DNA of 64,000 bases, taken from the NCBI GenBank assembly GCA_020072845.1, contig JAIQGF010000007.1, positions 62,001 through 126,000 on the forward strand, written 5' to 3'. Both the position numbers and the translations under genes were made by a program. The notes under the pieces are model-generated. The model had not been told where the DNA came from. It did no database searches and was given only the letters and a program-made list of their open reading frames with translations. Origin of the DNA: Terriglobia bacterium (lineage in GTDB: Bacteria; Acidobacteriota; Terriglobia; Terriglobales; Acidobacteriaceae). Numbering within the stretch: the stretch's first letter is position 1; every line of letters starts with the position of its first letter. Of this stretch, positions 17,000-26,113 are shown piece by piece.

Positions 17000-19570
17000 C
17001 TACTGCAAGCCCGATTGCGACAATTTGTAAATGCAAGTGTTGGCGAACACGCTGCCGCCGGCGCCGGCGCCTCCAGCGGCGTCGGTGTAAGTGAAACGCG
17101 TGGTGAGGGGCGTAGCGAGAACCGTCCAAACACCGTTGTTAGCCGCAGTGGCATTGCCGGAGATGGTTACCGTGTCTCCGACGGCGAGACCATGTGCAGC
17201 AGCGGTATTGACGGTCACGGTCGTACCACCAAAAGTGATGGTAGTGATGGTTGCCGTGGCCGGGCAGCTTCCCCCGGCGATATTCCCCGGCGCCAGTTGC
17301 GTGAAGTAAATGTTGGACGCTTCCGCAAAGGAGCCGGTGGCCTTTACGTTGTCAATAATGATCCCGCTGGTGGCCCGCGTCGTCTGCGCCACCAGAGGCA
17401 CCGTGATGTCAACTAACGAGATGCCGGGAATGGTGTTGTCGCTCGTGGCGGTGCCTGCTGCCGTCCCGGTGCAAGAGACGCGGGCAGGGTTGACGAATTG
17501 GATCTGCGTCGTGGTAGACGTAGTCACCTCGAAGGTCCCGTTCGTGTTCCCGCCGCAGGTGCCGTTGGCGGTGCCGGCAATGGTTACGTAGTTACCCGGT
17601 CCGATCGTCACCGGGCTGTTGGGGACGGGGAACGTAACCACGTTGCTTGCGTCGACCGTCCAGGCTGGGGTCACCGTTTTTGCCGCACTGACGGCGGGCG
17701 TGGTGAAGGCGGCGTCGAAGCTGCGCAGATGCCCATCCAGGGTTCCGCCGATTCCCATGTAAATGCGCTCCGTCGGCGCTGCGAAGTTGCTATTGAACAC
17801 GTCGGTTATCGAGCTACATTCGGCGTCGGCGGCGGTGACGCCAAACCCGTCCGCTACCGTATTGCCGCTCGTCACAGGCGTAGTCCCCATGGTCCCGTTG
17901 GTGACTGGAAACTTGTAGAGCACCGCCTGGTAATTGGAGTTACCGGCTTGCGTCGCACCGCAGAAGATCATGTTGCCACTGAACGTGGTGGTGCTGCTCT
18001 GGATGGCCGTGATATAGGCGTCGTCCGGCGTGGGGGCGTGCATGTTGTCCGTCGGACAGGCCGTCACAATGTTGGTCTTGCGGCCAATGTTGGCCGTGAG
18101 CGACGCTCCGAAACCGTTAGAGTTATAGGGATTCTGGACCGCCAACGCACTCGTGCCATTGCAGCCGGTGGCCACGTAAAGCTTGTGATTGGTTACGTCA
18201 ATCACGGGGGGATCGACGATCCCGCCGCTGGCCGAGCCGTCACCCACGGCGAGAGAGTTGGTTGTGGGGGCAGCGCCGGAGGAGGCGATGCGCGCGCGCA
18301 CGGTGCCGCCCGATGCCCCGACAAACACCAGCGGGACGGCCGCAGGGGCGGTTATATAAGTGTCCAACACGGGCGAGGTCAAGATTTGGCCAGCGATAAT
18401 CGAAACCGGGTTCGCCGCCCACCCGTCTCCGGGAGCCGCTAGACTGGGCGCTGCGCCTGCGCAAGTACTGTTAGCACCGGGACTGGCGATGGTCTGGCAG
18501 AATACGTTCTTGATCTTGAACAACTGGCCGTTGTTGTTGCCGACATACGCCGTGTCGGTGGTGTAGTCGTAATACGGCGACGAGTTGGTGTCGGTGGAGG
18601 CCAGATTCAAGCTGGTCATGGTTCCACTATTCACCACCGGGGCGGCCGCCACCACATGCAAACTCAATTGCACCGGCGCCGCCAAGGTCCCGTCGTTCGC
18701 CTTCCACGCCAGCACGTGGAAAACTGCGGTGGCAGCGTTCTCCACCCACGCGATCTTGGTGCCGTCCAGCGAGACCACTACCGACGTCGGGTTGGCCGAC
18801 GCGGTGAAATAGGCAAAGTACGCGGCCGGACCCGTTCCGCTGCAGAAACCGCCGCCGACGGAATTCGAGTAGAGATTGTTAATGCCTACGACATTGGGAG
18901 TAGTCGCCGAGCCCGGGGTGTTCAGCCCCATGGCAATGTAGTCGTTGATGCAGTCCGGGGTGGCGTTGATGTCGAAGGAGTATTTGGCAGGGTACGCGCC
19001 CGCAGCCAGGCCGCCGTAATTGGCGATGCTGGCGCCAATGCCTTTGCCCAGCGGCAGCGCCCAATCCACGGACACGCCGCTGATGGCGCCGCCGCCTGTG
19101 CCGCCGCCCTTTCTCTTCAACCTGCTGGGGGTTGCCTCGCGCGGAAGTTCAATCGGCCCTCCGGCGAACCCATTCGGGTTTTGCACCCGCGTACGCTTGA
19201 TCCAGAACGACAGAGCGCGCAGGTCGCTGGCTTGCTTCACCCGCGTCTGCACATCGTTGGTATTGGTGAAAACAATGTGGCGATGACTCCAGTCTTGCAC
19301 CAGCCCGATGTGTGGCTGGTTCGCGCGCTGCTGCACTTCATTGGTATTGGTGGAATTGGTATGGGTACTAGGTTGGATCGCGGGCTCCTGCACATCATTG
19401 GCATCGGTATCAGTAACGACAGTGTGGCGATCATTCCGGTCTTGCACCAGCCCGATGTCTGGCTGGATCGCGCGTTTCTGCGCGAGCCCGGGAAGGCCTG
19501 TCAACCCGACGAAGGCGAGTAAAAGGGTAAATTGAGCCAGCCGCGCGGCAACTTCTTTCGCAAATGTCAA
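17000..19570 (-). CDS. large secreted protein of unknown function, first gene of the peptide operon
   Basis: The 856-residue product has an N-terminal signal peptide (ARLAQFTLLLAFVGLTGLPG). Three degenerate repeats follow at about residues 31-112, built on QPxIGLVQDxxxRH and NDVQxRA. A long Thr/Ser/Ala/Gly-rich beta-type region has PQQ/beta-propeller-like stretches (AYVGNNNGQLFKI, KLYVATGCNG). It is exported or surface exposed. I do not recognise a catalytic site. It lies 25 bases upstream of the 59-residue peptide on the same strand, so it could be a partner or carrier, or simply share the promoter. Confidence 0.65.
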   Translation of the reverse strand: MTFAKEVAARLAQFTLLLAFVGLTGLPGLAQKRAIQPDIGLVQDRNDRHTVVTDTDANDVQEPAIQPSTHTNSTNTNEVQQRANQPHIGLVQDWSHRHIVFTNTNDVQTRVKQASDLRALSFWIKRTRVQNPNGFAGGPIELPREATPSRLKRKGGGTGGGAISGVSVDWALPLGKGIGASIANYGGLAAGAYPAKYSFDINATPDCINDYIAMGLNTPGSATTPNVVGINNLYSNSVGGGFCSGTGPAAYFAYFTASANPTSVVVSLDGTKIAWVENAATAVFHVLAWKANDGTLAAPVQLSLHVVAAAPVVNSGTMTSLNLASTDTNSSPYYDYTTDTAYVGNNNGQLFKIKNVFCQTIASPGANSTCAGAAPSLAAPGDGWAANPVSIIAGQILTSPVLDTYITAPAAVPLVFVGASGGTVRARIASSGAAPTTNSLAVGDGSASGGIVDPPVIDVTNHKLYVATGCNGTSALAVQNPYNSNGFGASLTANIGRKTNIVTACPTDNMHAPTPDDAYITAIQSSTTTFSGNMIFCGATQAGNSNYQAVLYKFPVTNGTMGTTPVTSGNTVADGFGVTAADAECSSITDVFNSNFAAPTERIYMGIGGTLDGHLRSFDAAFTTPAVSAAKTVTPAWTVDASNVVTFPVPNSPVTIGPGNYVTIAGTANGTCGGNTNGTFEVTTSTTTQIQFVNPARVSCTGTAAGTATSDNTIPGISLVDITVPLVAQTTRATSGIIIDNVKATGSFAEASNIYFTQLAPGNIAGGSCPATATITTITFGGTTVTVNTAAAHGLAVGDTVTISGNATAANNGVWTVLATPLTTRFTYTDAAGGAGAGGSVFANTCIYKLSQSGLQ

Positions 19571-19675
19571 GGTACTTCACCTCAGCCCACAAGAATTCGT
19601 GCAACGCCAATCCGTTCGTGGCCACTGCCTGCAAACGTGATGCGAACGACAACGAGACTTCTGGCAATTGGCCGC

Positions 19676-19704
19676 ATGCTAACTTGCTTCCCAAATGGGG
19701 TCAA
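19676..19704 (-). promoter_or_regulatory. sigma70-type promoter for the secreted-protein/peptide operon
   Basis: On the minus strand TTGACC (19699-19704) and TAGCAT (19676-19681) are separated by exactly 17 bases. This places a start site near 19669 and a leader of about 100 bases before ATG 19570. The match is 5/6 and 4/6. The remaining 295-bp gap to the ABC permease shows no gene. Confidence 0.45.
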
Positions 19705-19865
19705 TGACCGTTCAGGTACCCAGGAACCGAGAAAGTAAACTCTGTAACCCGATGGATTTTCCAAAGCCGGGCGGCCGCGAGCGGCTGAACCGGTATGTCG
19801 AAACACGATCAATGTCGCTGCCGGGAATTATTCCGGCCGCGAGCACAGACCGCGGCGATCGAAGC

Positions 19866-20639
19866 TCAGTACACGGAGAGGGTTCCGCGCAAGCGCGCGG
19901 TGCGCAGCACGGTGGAAAACAACCAAATGGCGGCGGGCAGGAGCAGCGCCGTGATCGCGGCCAGGATGAGGACGGGCCGCGCCACCTCGGGCAGCGTGGC
20001 TTTGAGCAGCAACACGTCGCGGGCGGCGTTCACGATGTAGGTGACCGGCAGTAAACGCGAGATGGTACGCAGAGCGGCCGGCAGCGTGCTCACCGGGAAC
20101 ATGGCGCCGGAACACAGCCATACGACCGTACCGAACAGCCAGACGGCGGAGCTGCCTCTCTGGAAGTGCAACTGGATGGAAGCGGCGCACAGTCCCAGGC
20201 TGACCGTCATGACCGCGAGCACCAGCAACACCGCGGCGATCGCCAGCAGGTTCGGGGAGTGAATGGGCGCGCGGAAAAGGGCGAAGCCGCACGCCAGATA
20301 CGCAAAAAACAGGACGACGCGGTTGATGAGCAGCACCGCCGACGAGAGCAGCATCACGGTCAAGGGGCGCGTGGCGGTGGCCATCATCATTTCCAATGTC
20401 CCCGAGAGTTGCGCATCGCGCACGCTGCCGACGAAGGCATGCATGGTCACGACGATTACCTGGGTGATGCGCGTCCCCACCAGCAGGAAGGAGAAATAAT
20501 CGAAACCGTCCGGACGGAACCCGCCGCCGATGGCCCGCGCCAGGTAGTACGCTCCCGCCAGCTCGGTGACCAGCGCGATCGGGGCGATGAGCAGGTCGCG
20601 GCGGAGAAAGGCCACGAATTTTTCAAGCAGACGCGACAC
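19866..20639 (-). CDS. ABC-2 type transporter permease
   Basis: The product is a 257-residue hydrophobic protein with about six membrane segments and the ABC-2 signature region SGTLEMMMATATRP. GTG 20639 is chosen because it overlaps the end of the ATPase gene by 17 bases and gives SRLLEKFVAFLRRDLL, a normal N-terminus; the longer upstream frame only shadows the ATPase. The pair forms an exporter of unknown substrate. Its closeness to the secreted peptide operon makes an export role worth considering, but it lies upstream of that operon's promoter. Confidence 0.8.
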   Translation of the reverse strand: MSRLLEKFVAFLRRDLLIAPIALVTELAGAYYLARAIGGGFRPDGFDYFSFLLVGTRITQVIVVTMHAFVGSVRDAQLSGTLEMMMATATRPLTVMLLSSAVLLINRVVLFFAYLACGFALFRAPIHSPNLLAIAAVLLVLAVMTVSLGLCAASIQLHFQRGSSAVWLFGTVVWLCSGAMFPVSTLPAALRTISRLLPVTYIVNAARDVLLLKATLPEVARPVLILAAITALLLPAAIWLFSTVLRTARLRGTLSVY

Positions 20640-21438
20640 TGTGGGCCTTCCATGGCAGGGCAGCGGCGACGCCGGGAGTGGAAACGTGCTGGTGATAATA
20701 GCGGCGCAGGTCTTCGACGCTGGTTTGGGAATCAATCGCGTGCAGGCCCACCAGCTCGCCTTGCCGCAACACCGCGATTTGACGCCCGACGTTGACCGCC
20801 TCTTCAAAGCTGTGCGTCGCCACCACGACCGTGATGCCGGCGCCGGCGCTCTCCCGGACCCAACTCCAAAAGGCGGAGGCGGTGTCGGGATCGAGGCTGT
20901 TGGAGGGTTCATCGAGCAGCAAGAGGGCGGGACTCTTCAGCAAGGCGCGCGAAATCCCCAAGCGCTGATACATGCCGGCCGAAAAGCTCTGCACCAGCCT
21001 GCCGGCTACGCCCGCCAGTCCGGTGATTTCCAGGACTTCATCCACGCGGCGTGCGCGCAACCTCGCCGGGACCTCGTCGAGCACGGCATGGAAATCCAGG
21101 TTTTCGCGCGCGGTCAGCCGCGGGAAGAATGAGCGTTCGGAGGTGACCGCCAGGGCAACTTTCCTGACCGCCTGCTCAGGATGACGAACGGCATCATCGC
21201 CCTCAATCTCGATGCGGCCCTCGTCGGGCAGCAGCATGGTTGCGATCAGCTTCAACAGCGTCGATTTCCCGCTGCCGTTGGGACCCAGCAGGACCAGAAC
21301 GTGGCCGCGCTCGACCGTCAAGGACACCTGCCGCACCGCGTGGATCGCCGCCCGCTGCGATTGTCCCCGGCCGTGATCGAATAAACCAAGCCGCGGGCGA
21401 AACGCTTTGCTGACCGATTCTAGGACGATTGCCTTCAT
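20623..21438 (-). CDS. ABC transporter ATP-binding protein
   Basis: The 271-residue ATPase has Walker A GPNGSGKST, the degenerate signature FSAGMYQRLGISRALL, Walker B LLLLDEPSNSLDPD and an H-loop ATHSFEE. The N-terminal spacer (FRPRLGLFDHGRGQSQ) before the first strand resembles polysaccharide or lipid exporter ATPases. It is coupled to the ABC-2 permease that follows. The substrate is unknown. Confidence 0.85.
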   Translation of the reverse strand: MKAIVLESVSKAFRPRLGLFDHGRGQSQRAAIHAVRQVSLTVERGHVLVLLGPNGSGKSTLLKLIATMLLPDEGRIEIEGDDAVRHPEQAVRKVALAVTSERSFFPRLTARENLDFHAVLDEVPARLRARRVDEVLEITGLAGVAGRLVQSFSAGMYQRLGISRALLKSPALLLLDEPSNSLDPDTASAFWSWVRESAGAGITVVVATHSFEEAVNVGRQIAVLRQGELVGLHAIDSQTSVEDLRRYYHQHVSTPGVAAALPWKAHSVASA

Positions 21439-21501
21439 CAGGGATGTGGCGAGCCAGGGACCCGATTCCCTCTGCTGCAGCCTTTATTCAGCTCCTTGCG
21501 A

Positions 21502-22302
21502 TCAAGCGGTGTGGCTGTCCGATACGGTCTCGCGGCGGCCCAGCCAGGTCTGCCAAATTACGCTGAATCCGAACAGCTCGACCGCGGCGACGATGCTGGT
21601 GGAAATCGCAAAACTGAAGACAAAACGCACGCGCGCCGAAGCCCCGCGAAATACCTGGCCGTACCAGGCGGCTCCGTTCACATAACCCAGCACCACCGCC
21701 GTCGCCAGCATGACGGATAGGATCGTCCACTTCACGGCCGCGGAGAATTGCGGGCGCAGCAGCACACTCTCCGCGGCCGCGCGCCTGTACCAGAAAGCCG
21801 AACCGATTGCCAGCGCGAGTAGGCCCACCGCGGATGTCCCATACTGCAAGAGTGCGTACATCGGCATGGGGCGATGCGCCGGAATCGGCACCATGGTGCG
21901 CAGCGCCGCGAAATGCAGTATGGCCCAACTGTCCGGGTGAGTGAATCCGTCCAACAGAATGTGAGTGGCGATGCCGATTGCCAGCGACAGCAGAATCAAC
22001 AGGAACCTGTTCGCCGGAAACCAGCGGAAGCGCCGCGCCGGGCCGATCAAGCGTGCCTGCATCCCGGCCGGCATTAGCGAAATCAGCGGCCATTTGACGA
22101 TCGCGTGGAAAATGACAAGCACAGCCAGTGCGAGCGGAAACGTAAACGTAACCACACCCGGCATGGCGTGCGAGGCCGGGTGCCGCAGGCCAAAGAAGTA
22201 CTCGCAGTCCGGGGCCATGCTGCCAACTACCATGGCCGAAATAACCAAGCCGCAGCGGCGCAACGGCAGCACCGCGGCAGGATGCGCAAACGTTAAGGGC
22301 AC
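21502..22302 (-). CDS. DUF4184-like integral membrane protein
   Basis: The protein begins PLTFAHPAAVLPL and continues VISAMVVGSMAPDCEYFF, a pattern typical of DUF4184 (metal-dependent hydrolase-like) membrane proteins. A conserved histidine follows in IATHILLDGFTHPD. About six hydrophobic segments are visible. GTG 22302 is chosen because the conserved region starts right there; no good ribosome binding site is seen. Function is unknown. It sits between ETF-QO and the ABC exporter on the same strand. Confidence 0.65.
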   Translation of the reverse strand: MPLTFAHPAAVLPLRRCGLVISAMVVGSMAPDCEYFFGLRHPASHAMPGVVTFTFPLALAVLVIFHAIVKWPLISLMPAGMQARLIGPARRFRWFPANRFLLILLSLAIGIATHILLDGFTHPDSWAILHFAALRTMVPIPAHRPMPMYALLQYGTSAVGLLALAIGSAFWYRRAAAESVLLRPQFSAAVKWTILSVMLATAVVLGYVNGAAWYGQVFRGASARVRFVFSFAISTSIVAAVELFGFSVIWQTWLGRRETVSDSHTA

Positions 22303-22355
22303 GGAGAGATTGTAACCTGACTTGTGCGCGCGGTGGCGACGCGCGCAGAAGGCCG

Positions 22356-24071
22356 TCACATGCCGTCGTAGCTCGGCCCGCCGCCGCCTTCCGGTGGCAC
22401 CCAGGTGATGATCTCGTAGGGATCCATGATGTCGCACGTTTTGCAGTGCACGCAGTTCGATGCGTTCAGGTGAATCTGCTTGCCGCCGGGCACGTCTGAC
22501 GCTTCCACCATTTCGTACACATTCGCCGGACAGAAGTGCTGGCAGGGATTGCCATACTCGGTCACGCAGCGAGTGTTGCAGATGTTGGTATCGTGAATCA
22601 CCAGGTGCGCCGGCTGGTCCTCCTCGTGCTTGGTGCCCGAGTGATAAAGATCGGTCAGCTTGTCGAAGGTCAGCTTGCCGTCGCCCTTGGTGTCATTGAG
22701 AAGGTGGGCTTCGGCGCCTCCGTCGGCCGGCAGTTGCGACAATTTTTTCAGGCGGCGATGTCCCGCTTCGGACACGTACTTCTCATGCAGCCCCCGCCCG
22801 CCGGTGACTTGTTGCAGGGCCGCGTGGAACATGCCGTGCCAGAAGCCGTGCTCGAAGCCCTGGTGGAAGTTCCGCACCGGCCACAGCTCCTGCTTGATCC
22901 AACTTTTTTCGACGCGGCTGGCGTAGAGATTCAGCGTGCTCTTGGTGAAGTCGCCTGCGACCATCGCGTCGATGACGGTTTCGGCGGCCAGCATGCCGCT
23001 CTTGATGGCCAGGTGGATGCCCTTGAGCCGCTGCGAATTCAGGAAACCCGCGGAGTCCCCCAGAATCATCCACCCGTCGCCGGAGACCGGCGGGATGGAC
23101 CACCATCCTCCGTAGGGCAGCGACTTGGCGCCATAGCGGATCATGTGCCCGCCCGCGAGCAGCTTGGCCGCAAACGGATGTTTCTTGAACTCCTGAAGCA
23201 CGTGCTGGGGGTCGAGCCGGGGATCGGGATAGTCGAGACCGGTGACGAAACCCAGCGACACTACGTTGTCCTTGCCGCCGTAGATCCAGGCGCCGCCGTA
23301 TTCGCGCGCGGTGAGCGGCCAGCCCATGGTGTAGATCACTTCGCCGGGAACGATCCGCCCCGCCGGCACCTCCCACAATTCCTTGACGCCGACGCCGTAA
23401 GTCTGCGGGTTGCGGTTTTTGTCGAGTTGGAATCGTCCGACAAGCTGCTTGGTCAGCGAGCCACGCGTGCCCTCGGCAAGCACCACCACTTTGGCCTTGA
23501 GATCGTACCCCGGTTCGAAATTCCCTTTCTGCTGACCGGTTTTGTCCACGCCTTTATCATCGGTGCGCACGCCGACCACCCGATCGCCTTCCACCAGCAA
23601 TTCTGCCCCGGCAAATCCGGTGAAAATGGTGATGCCGGTGGCCTCAACTTTTTCGCCCATCCACTTGGCGAATCGGTTCAGCGAGATCACGTAGTTGCCG
23701 TGATCGCGCATGGGCGGCGGCGTGATGGGAAATTTGAATTTTCCGCTCCGGGTGAGGAAATAGACGGATTCCCTGCTGACCGGCGCCTCCAGCGGCGCTT
23801 CTTTTTCGAAATCGGGCAGCAGTTCGCGCATGGACCGCGGATCGAGCAGCGCGCCGGAGAGGCAGTGCTGGCCGATCTCGCGCGCCTTCTCGAGAATGTA
23901 GATGTTTTCCTTGGAGAGCTGCGCGTCGGAATGCCTGGCGTTGTGCTCGTCAATGAGCTGCGAAAGCCGGAGGGCGCAGGCGAGTCCGGCAGGCCCGCCT
24001 CCGACGATCACGACGTCGGCTTCCATTTGCGGGCGCTCGATACCTTCGACAGGTTTTCGGAACGTGATCAT
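22356..24071 (-). CDS. electron transfer flavoprotein-ubiquinone oxidoreductase
   Basis: The 571-residue protein has FAD-binding VVIVGGGPAGLACALRLSQL at its N-terminus. A C-terminal ferredoxin-like [4Fe-4S] region has CTEYGNPCQHFCPANVYE and then NCVHCKTCDI. Length and order match ETF-QO, which passes electrons from ETF to the quinone pool. EtfA and EtfB are encoded upstream on the same strand, so the set links acyl-CoA or similar dehydrogenases to respiration. Its ATG overlaps the stop of the VapC-like gene by four bases. Confidence 0.93.
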   Translation of the reverse strand: MITFRKPVEGIERPQMEADVVIVGGGPAGLACALRLSQLIDEHNARHSDAQLSKENIYILEKAREIGQHCLSGALLDPRSMRELLPDFEKEAPLEAPVSRESVYFLTRSGKFKFPITPPPMRDHGNYVISLNRFAKWMGEKVEATGITIFTGFAGAELLVEGDRVVGVRTDDKGVDKTGQQKGNFEPGYDLKAKVVVLAEGTRGSLTKQLVGRFQLDKNRNPQTYGVGVKELWEVPAGRIVPGEVIYTMGWPLTAREYGGAWIYGGKDNVVSLGFVTGLDYPDPRLDPQHVLQEFKKHPFAAKLLAGGHMIRYGAKSLPYGGWWSIPPVSGDGWMILGDSAGFLNSQRLKGIHLAIKSGMLAAETVIDAMVAGDFTKSTLNLYASRVEKSWIKQELWPVRNFHQGFEHGFWHGMFHAALQQVTGGRGLHEKYVSEAGHRRLKKLSQLPADGGAEAHLLNDTKGDGKLTFDKLTDLYHSGTKHEEDQPAHLVIHDTNICNTRCVTEYGNPCQHFCPANVYEMVEASDVPGGKQIHLNASNCVHCKTCDIMDPYEIITWVPPEGGGGPSYDGM

Positions 24072-24493
24072 GTTGTGAAGCTGCTCAGACCGATGATGGA
24101 GTGGCGCTTGAACTTCATGCGAAGCTTTTCATCCGCAGTTACGAATGCACAACTCGCCTGCTCCGCCAAGGCAATGTAGAAACAGTCATAGATCGGATGA
24201 TGCTCCCTGATTGCGATGTTCATGGCTGCACCGGCCAGCGCCACAGATGGATGAAGAAGCACGCCCAGCGCAAGGAAATCGGTGAATGCCTCGCGGGCCT
24301 CACGAGCTGTGATCTGCCTCCGGATTTCGCAGCGTTTCCACAGTGCATTGCCGACCTCAGCCACAATGAGATCGGGGGCGATGAGTGACGAGGATCCGTC
24401 GCGATGACTCGCAATTAATGCATCGGCTGGAGCGCTGTCGGTTTCCGCAAGTAAGGACTTCAGCACCGCGCTGGCGTCGATCACGTACCGCAA
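24068..24493 (-). CDS. PIN-domain (VapC-like) ribonuclease toxin
   Basis: The 141-residue protein MRYVIDASAVLKSLL has the PIN acidic tetrad: Asp in VIDAS, Glu in VAEVGNALW, Asp in YDCFYIALAE and Asp in FVTADEKL. PIN toxins cleave RNA. It follows a 65-residue basic protein by only three bases, the usual antitoxin-toxin order. It overlaps the ETF-QO start by four bases, so an addiction-type pair is embedded in a metabolic operon. Confidence 0.82.
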   Translation of the reverse strand: MRYVIDASAVLKSLLAETDSAPADALIASHRDGSSSLIAPDLIVAEVGNALWKRCEIRRQITAREAREAFTDFLALGVLLHPSVALAGAAMNIAIREHHPIYDCFYIALAEQASCAFVTADEKLRMKFKRHSIIGLSSFTT

Positions 24494-24496
24494 TCT

Positions 24497-24694
24497 TCAC
24501 CTGTCCCGATCTTCGCGGACTAGATCAACAGAGTCGTCGAGCAGGCCAACGCGCTTGCGGATGCGTTCGCGGCGTGCGCGAATGCGCTCCATGAGCGGGT
24601 CGGATTTACGTCGCCGCACTGAGTTACGTTCTCTTCGCCATTGTTCGACAATGCCGGAGAACCCAGGTCCCGAGCTGTGGGATTTGCTCGCCAT
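24497..24694 (-). CDS. small basic protein, probable VapB-type antitoxin
   Basis: The 65-residue protein is rich in Arg, Lys and Glu, with predicted helices (SDPLMERIRARRERIRKR). It ends in an acidic tail that could occupy the PIN active site. Its identity rests on size, charge and position three bases upstream of the PIN toxin; no DNA-binding motif is recognised. It starts 28 bases after etfA. Confidence 0.6.
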   Translation of the reverse strand: MASKSHSSGPGFSGIVEQWRRERNSVRRRKSDPLMERIRARRERIRKRVGLLDDSVDLVREDRDR

Positions 24695-24722
24695 CTCAAA
24701 TTATTTACTTGCGACTCTGATT

Positions 24723-25715
24723 TTACGCGCCCTTCGCTTTCTTCACTTCTTCAATCAGCGGCGGCACGATGTCGAACAGGTTTCCGACCACGCCCAAATC
24801 CGCGACTTCGAAAATCGGCGCTTCCGCATCTTTGTTCACCGCGACGATGGTGCGCGAGCCCTTCATGCCGACAATGTGCTGAATCGCGCCGCTGATGCCG
24901 AGCGCGAGGTACAGCTTGGGCGCCACGGTCTGGCCTGAGGATCCGATCTGCCGATCCATCGGCAGCCAGCCGGAGTCGCAGATCGGTCGTGACGCCGCCA
25001 GTTCCCCGCCCAGCGCGTCGGCCAGTTGCCTGGCGAGATCGATATTCTTCTGTTCCTTGATTCCGCGGCCGACGGCCACAATGATTTCCGCCTGGGTCAA
25101 ATCCACGGCCTGCTTCGCTTCCTTGAACGGCGCCTCGGGATGGGTACGGATCACGCCTTCGCCGATTTCAACGTTGACGGTTTCGACGGGTGCGGCGGCG
25201 GCGCCCGTTTCCGCTTTATCGGCGCGAAAGGCGCCGGTCTGGAAGGTCACAAAGTACGGGGGATCGCCACCCAAGGCCACGTCAGCAGCAAATTTCCCCT
25301 GGAACATTTGCCGCGTAAACAACAGGTCGCTGCCCTCTTTGCGGAAGCCGGTGCAGTCGCTGACCAGCGAGCGTCCCATCGCAGCCCCCAGTTGCGGCGC
25401 GAAGTCACGTACCTGGTAGGTGTGCGGCATCAGCACCAAGCGCGGCTGGCGCAGTCCAATGAACTGCTTGAGCGCCGCGATGAATCCATCCGGGGTGTAC
25501 GGCTCCAGCTTCGCCGATTCGACCGCGTAAACCTTGGCCAGCTTCCTGGCCGCAACTTCTTTGGCGATCTCGCCCACGCCGCTGCCGGCCACCGCCGCTT
25601 CCAGCGTCCAGCCGGTTTCGGCGGCGATCGCCTGCGCGCCCGCAATGGTTTCGATCGAAACGCGGTTCAGCTTGCCTTCGCGTTGCTCGACGATCACAAG
25701 AATGGTGTCAGCCAT
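24723..25715 (-). CDS. etfA: electron transfer flavoprotein alpha subunit
   Basis: The 330-residue protein has the ETF alpha FAD-binding C-terminal domain with VAVGRGIKEQKN, PICDSGWLPMDRQIGSSGQTV and LYLALGISGAIQHIVGM. It forms a heterodimer with EtfB (26114-26884) and carries electrons to ETF-QO. A 73-residue membrane protein gene lies between etfB and etfA. Confidence 0.93.
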   Translation of the reverse strand: MADTILVIVEQREGKLNRVSIETIAGAQAIAAETGWTLEAAVAGSGVGEIAKEVAARKLAKVYAVESAKLEPYTPDGFIAALKQFIGLRQPRLVLMPHTYQVRDFAPQLGAAMGRSLVSDCTGFRKEGSDLLFTRQMFQGKFAADVALGGDPPYFVTFQTGAFRADKAETGAAAAPVETVNVEIGEGVIRTHPEAPFKEAKQAVDLTQAEIIVAVGRGIKEQKNIDLARQLADALGGELAASRPICDSGWLPMDRQIGSSGQTVAPKLYLALGISGAIQHIVGMKGSRTIVAVNKDAEAPIFEVADLGVVGNLFDIVPPLIEEVKKAKGA

Positions 25716-25803
25716 CAGTGCCTTCTCTCTGCTAGAAAAATGTTGGTTCCCTCGAGCCCCGGTTTACAGCCGGGTCGTGCCACGGAGCACTCGCGACGGG
25801 CCG

Positions 25804-26025
25804 CTATTCCGCCCTCGCCCGAATCAGGTAACCGCTCACGATCAGCGCCAACCCCACCACGGCCAGCGCCGCCATGAGCGCCACGAACGTTGACTTGTGG
25901 CCCAACTTCAGACCGGCGGGCAGAAAAAACAGGATGAGGAAGTCGAAAAAACAAATCATCCCGCCGATCACTTCCAGGCTCAGGCCCTTTTCCCGAACTC
26001 TTTCTTCATCGCTGTGGACTGCCAT
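25804..26025 (-). CDS. small membrane protein of unknown function
   Basis: This is a 73-residue protein. ATG 26025 gives a short charged N-terminus and then two hydrophobic segments (IGGMICFFDFLILFFLPAGL and a second around VALMAALAVVGLALIV). It lies between etfB and etfA on the same strand. No family recognised; it could be a membrane partner of the ETF system or a passenger. Confidence 0.5.
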   Translation of the reverse strand: MAVHSDEERVREKGLSLEVIGGMICFFDFLILFFLPAGLKLGHKSTFVALMAALAVVGLALIVSGYLIRARAE

Positions 26026-26113
26026 AACGCACCTTGTCGCTGCTGAGGTACGCATTATCACAACCGCTTCCCCGGCGGCCAGGAAGCGGATCACACACGT
26101 TCAGGCCGCCCCT

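Noticed and set aside
19571-19865. possible c-di-GMP riboswitch upstream of the secreted-protein gene
   Set aside because: A region with GCTTTGG and a GGGTTAC segment looked vaguely similar, but the conserved core and helix pairing of the class I aptamer are absent.
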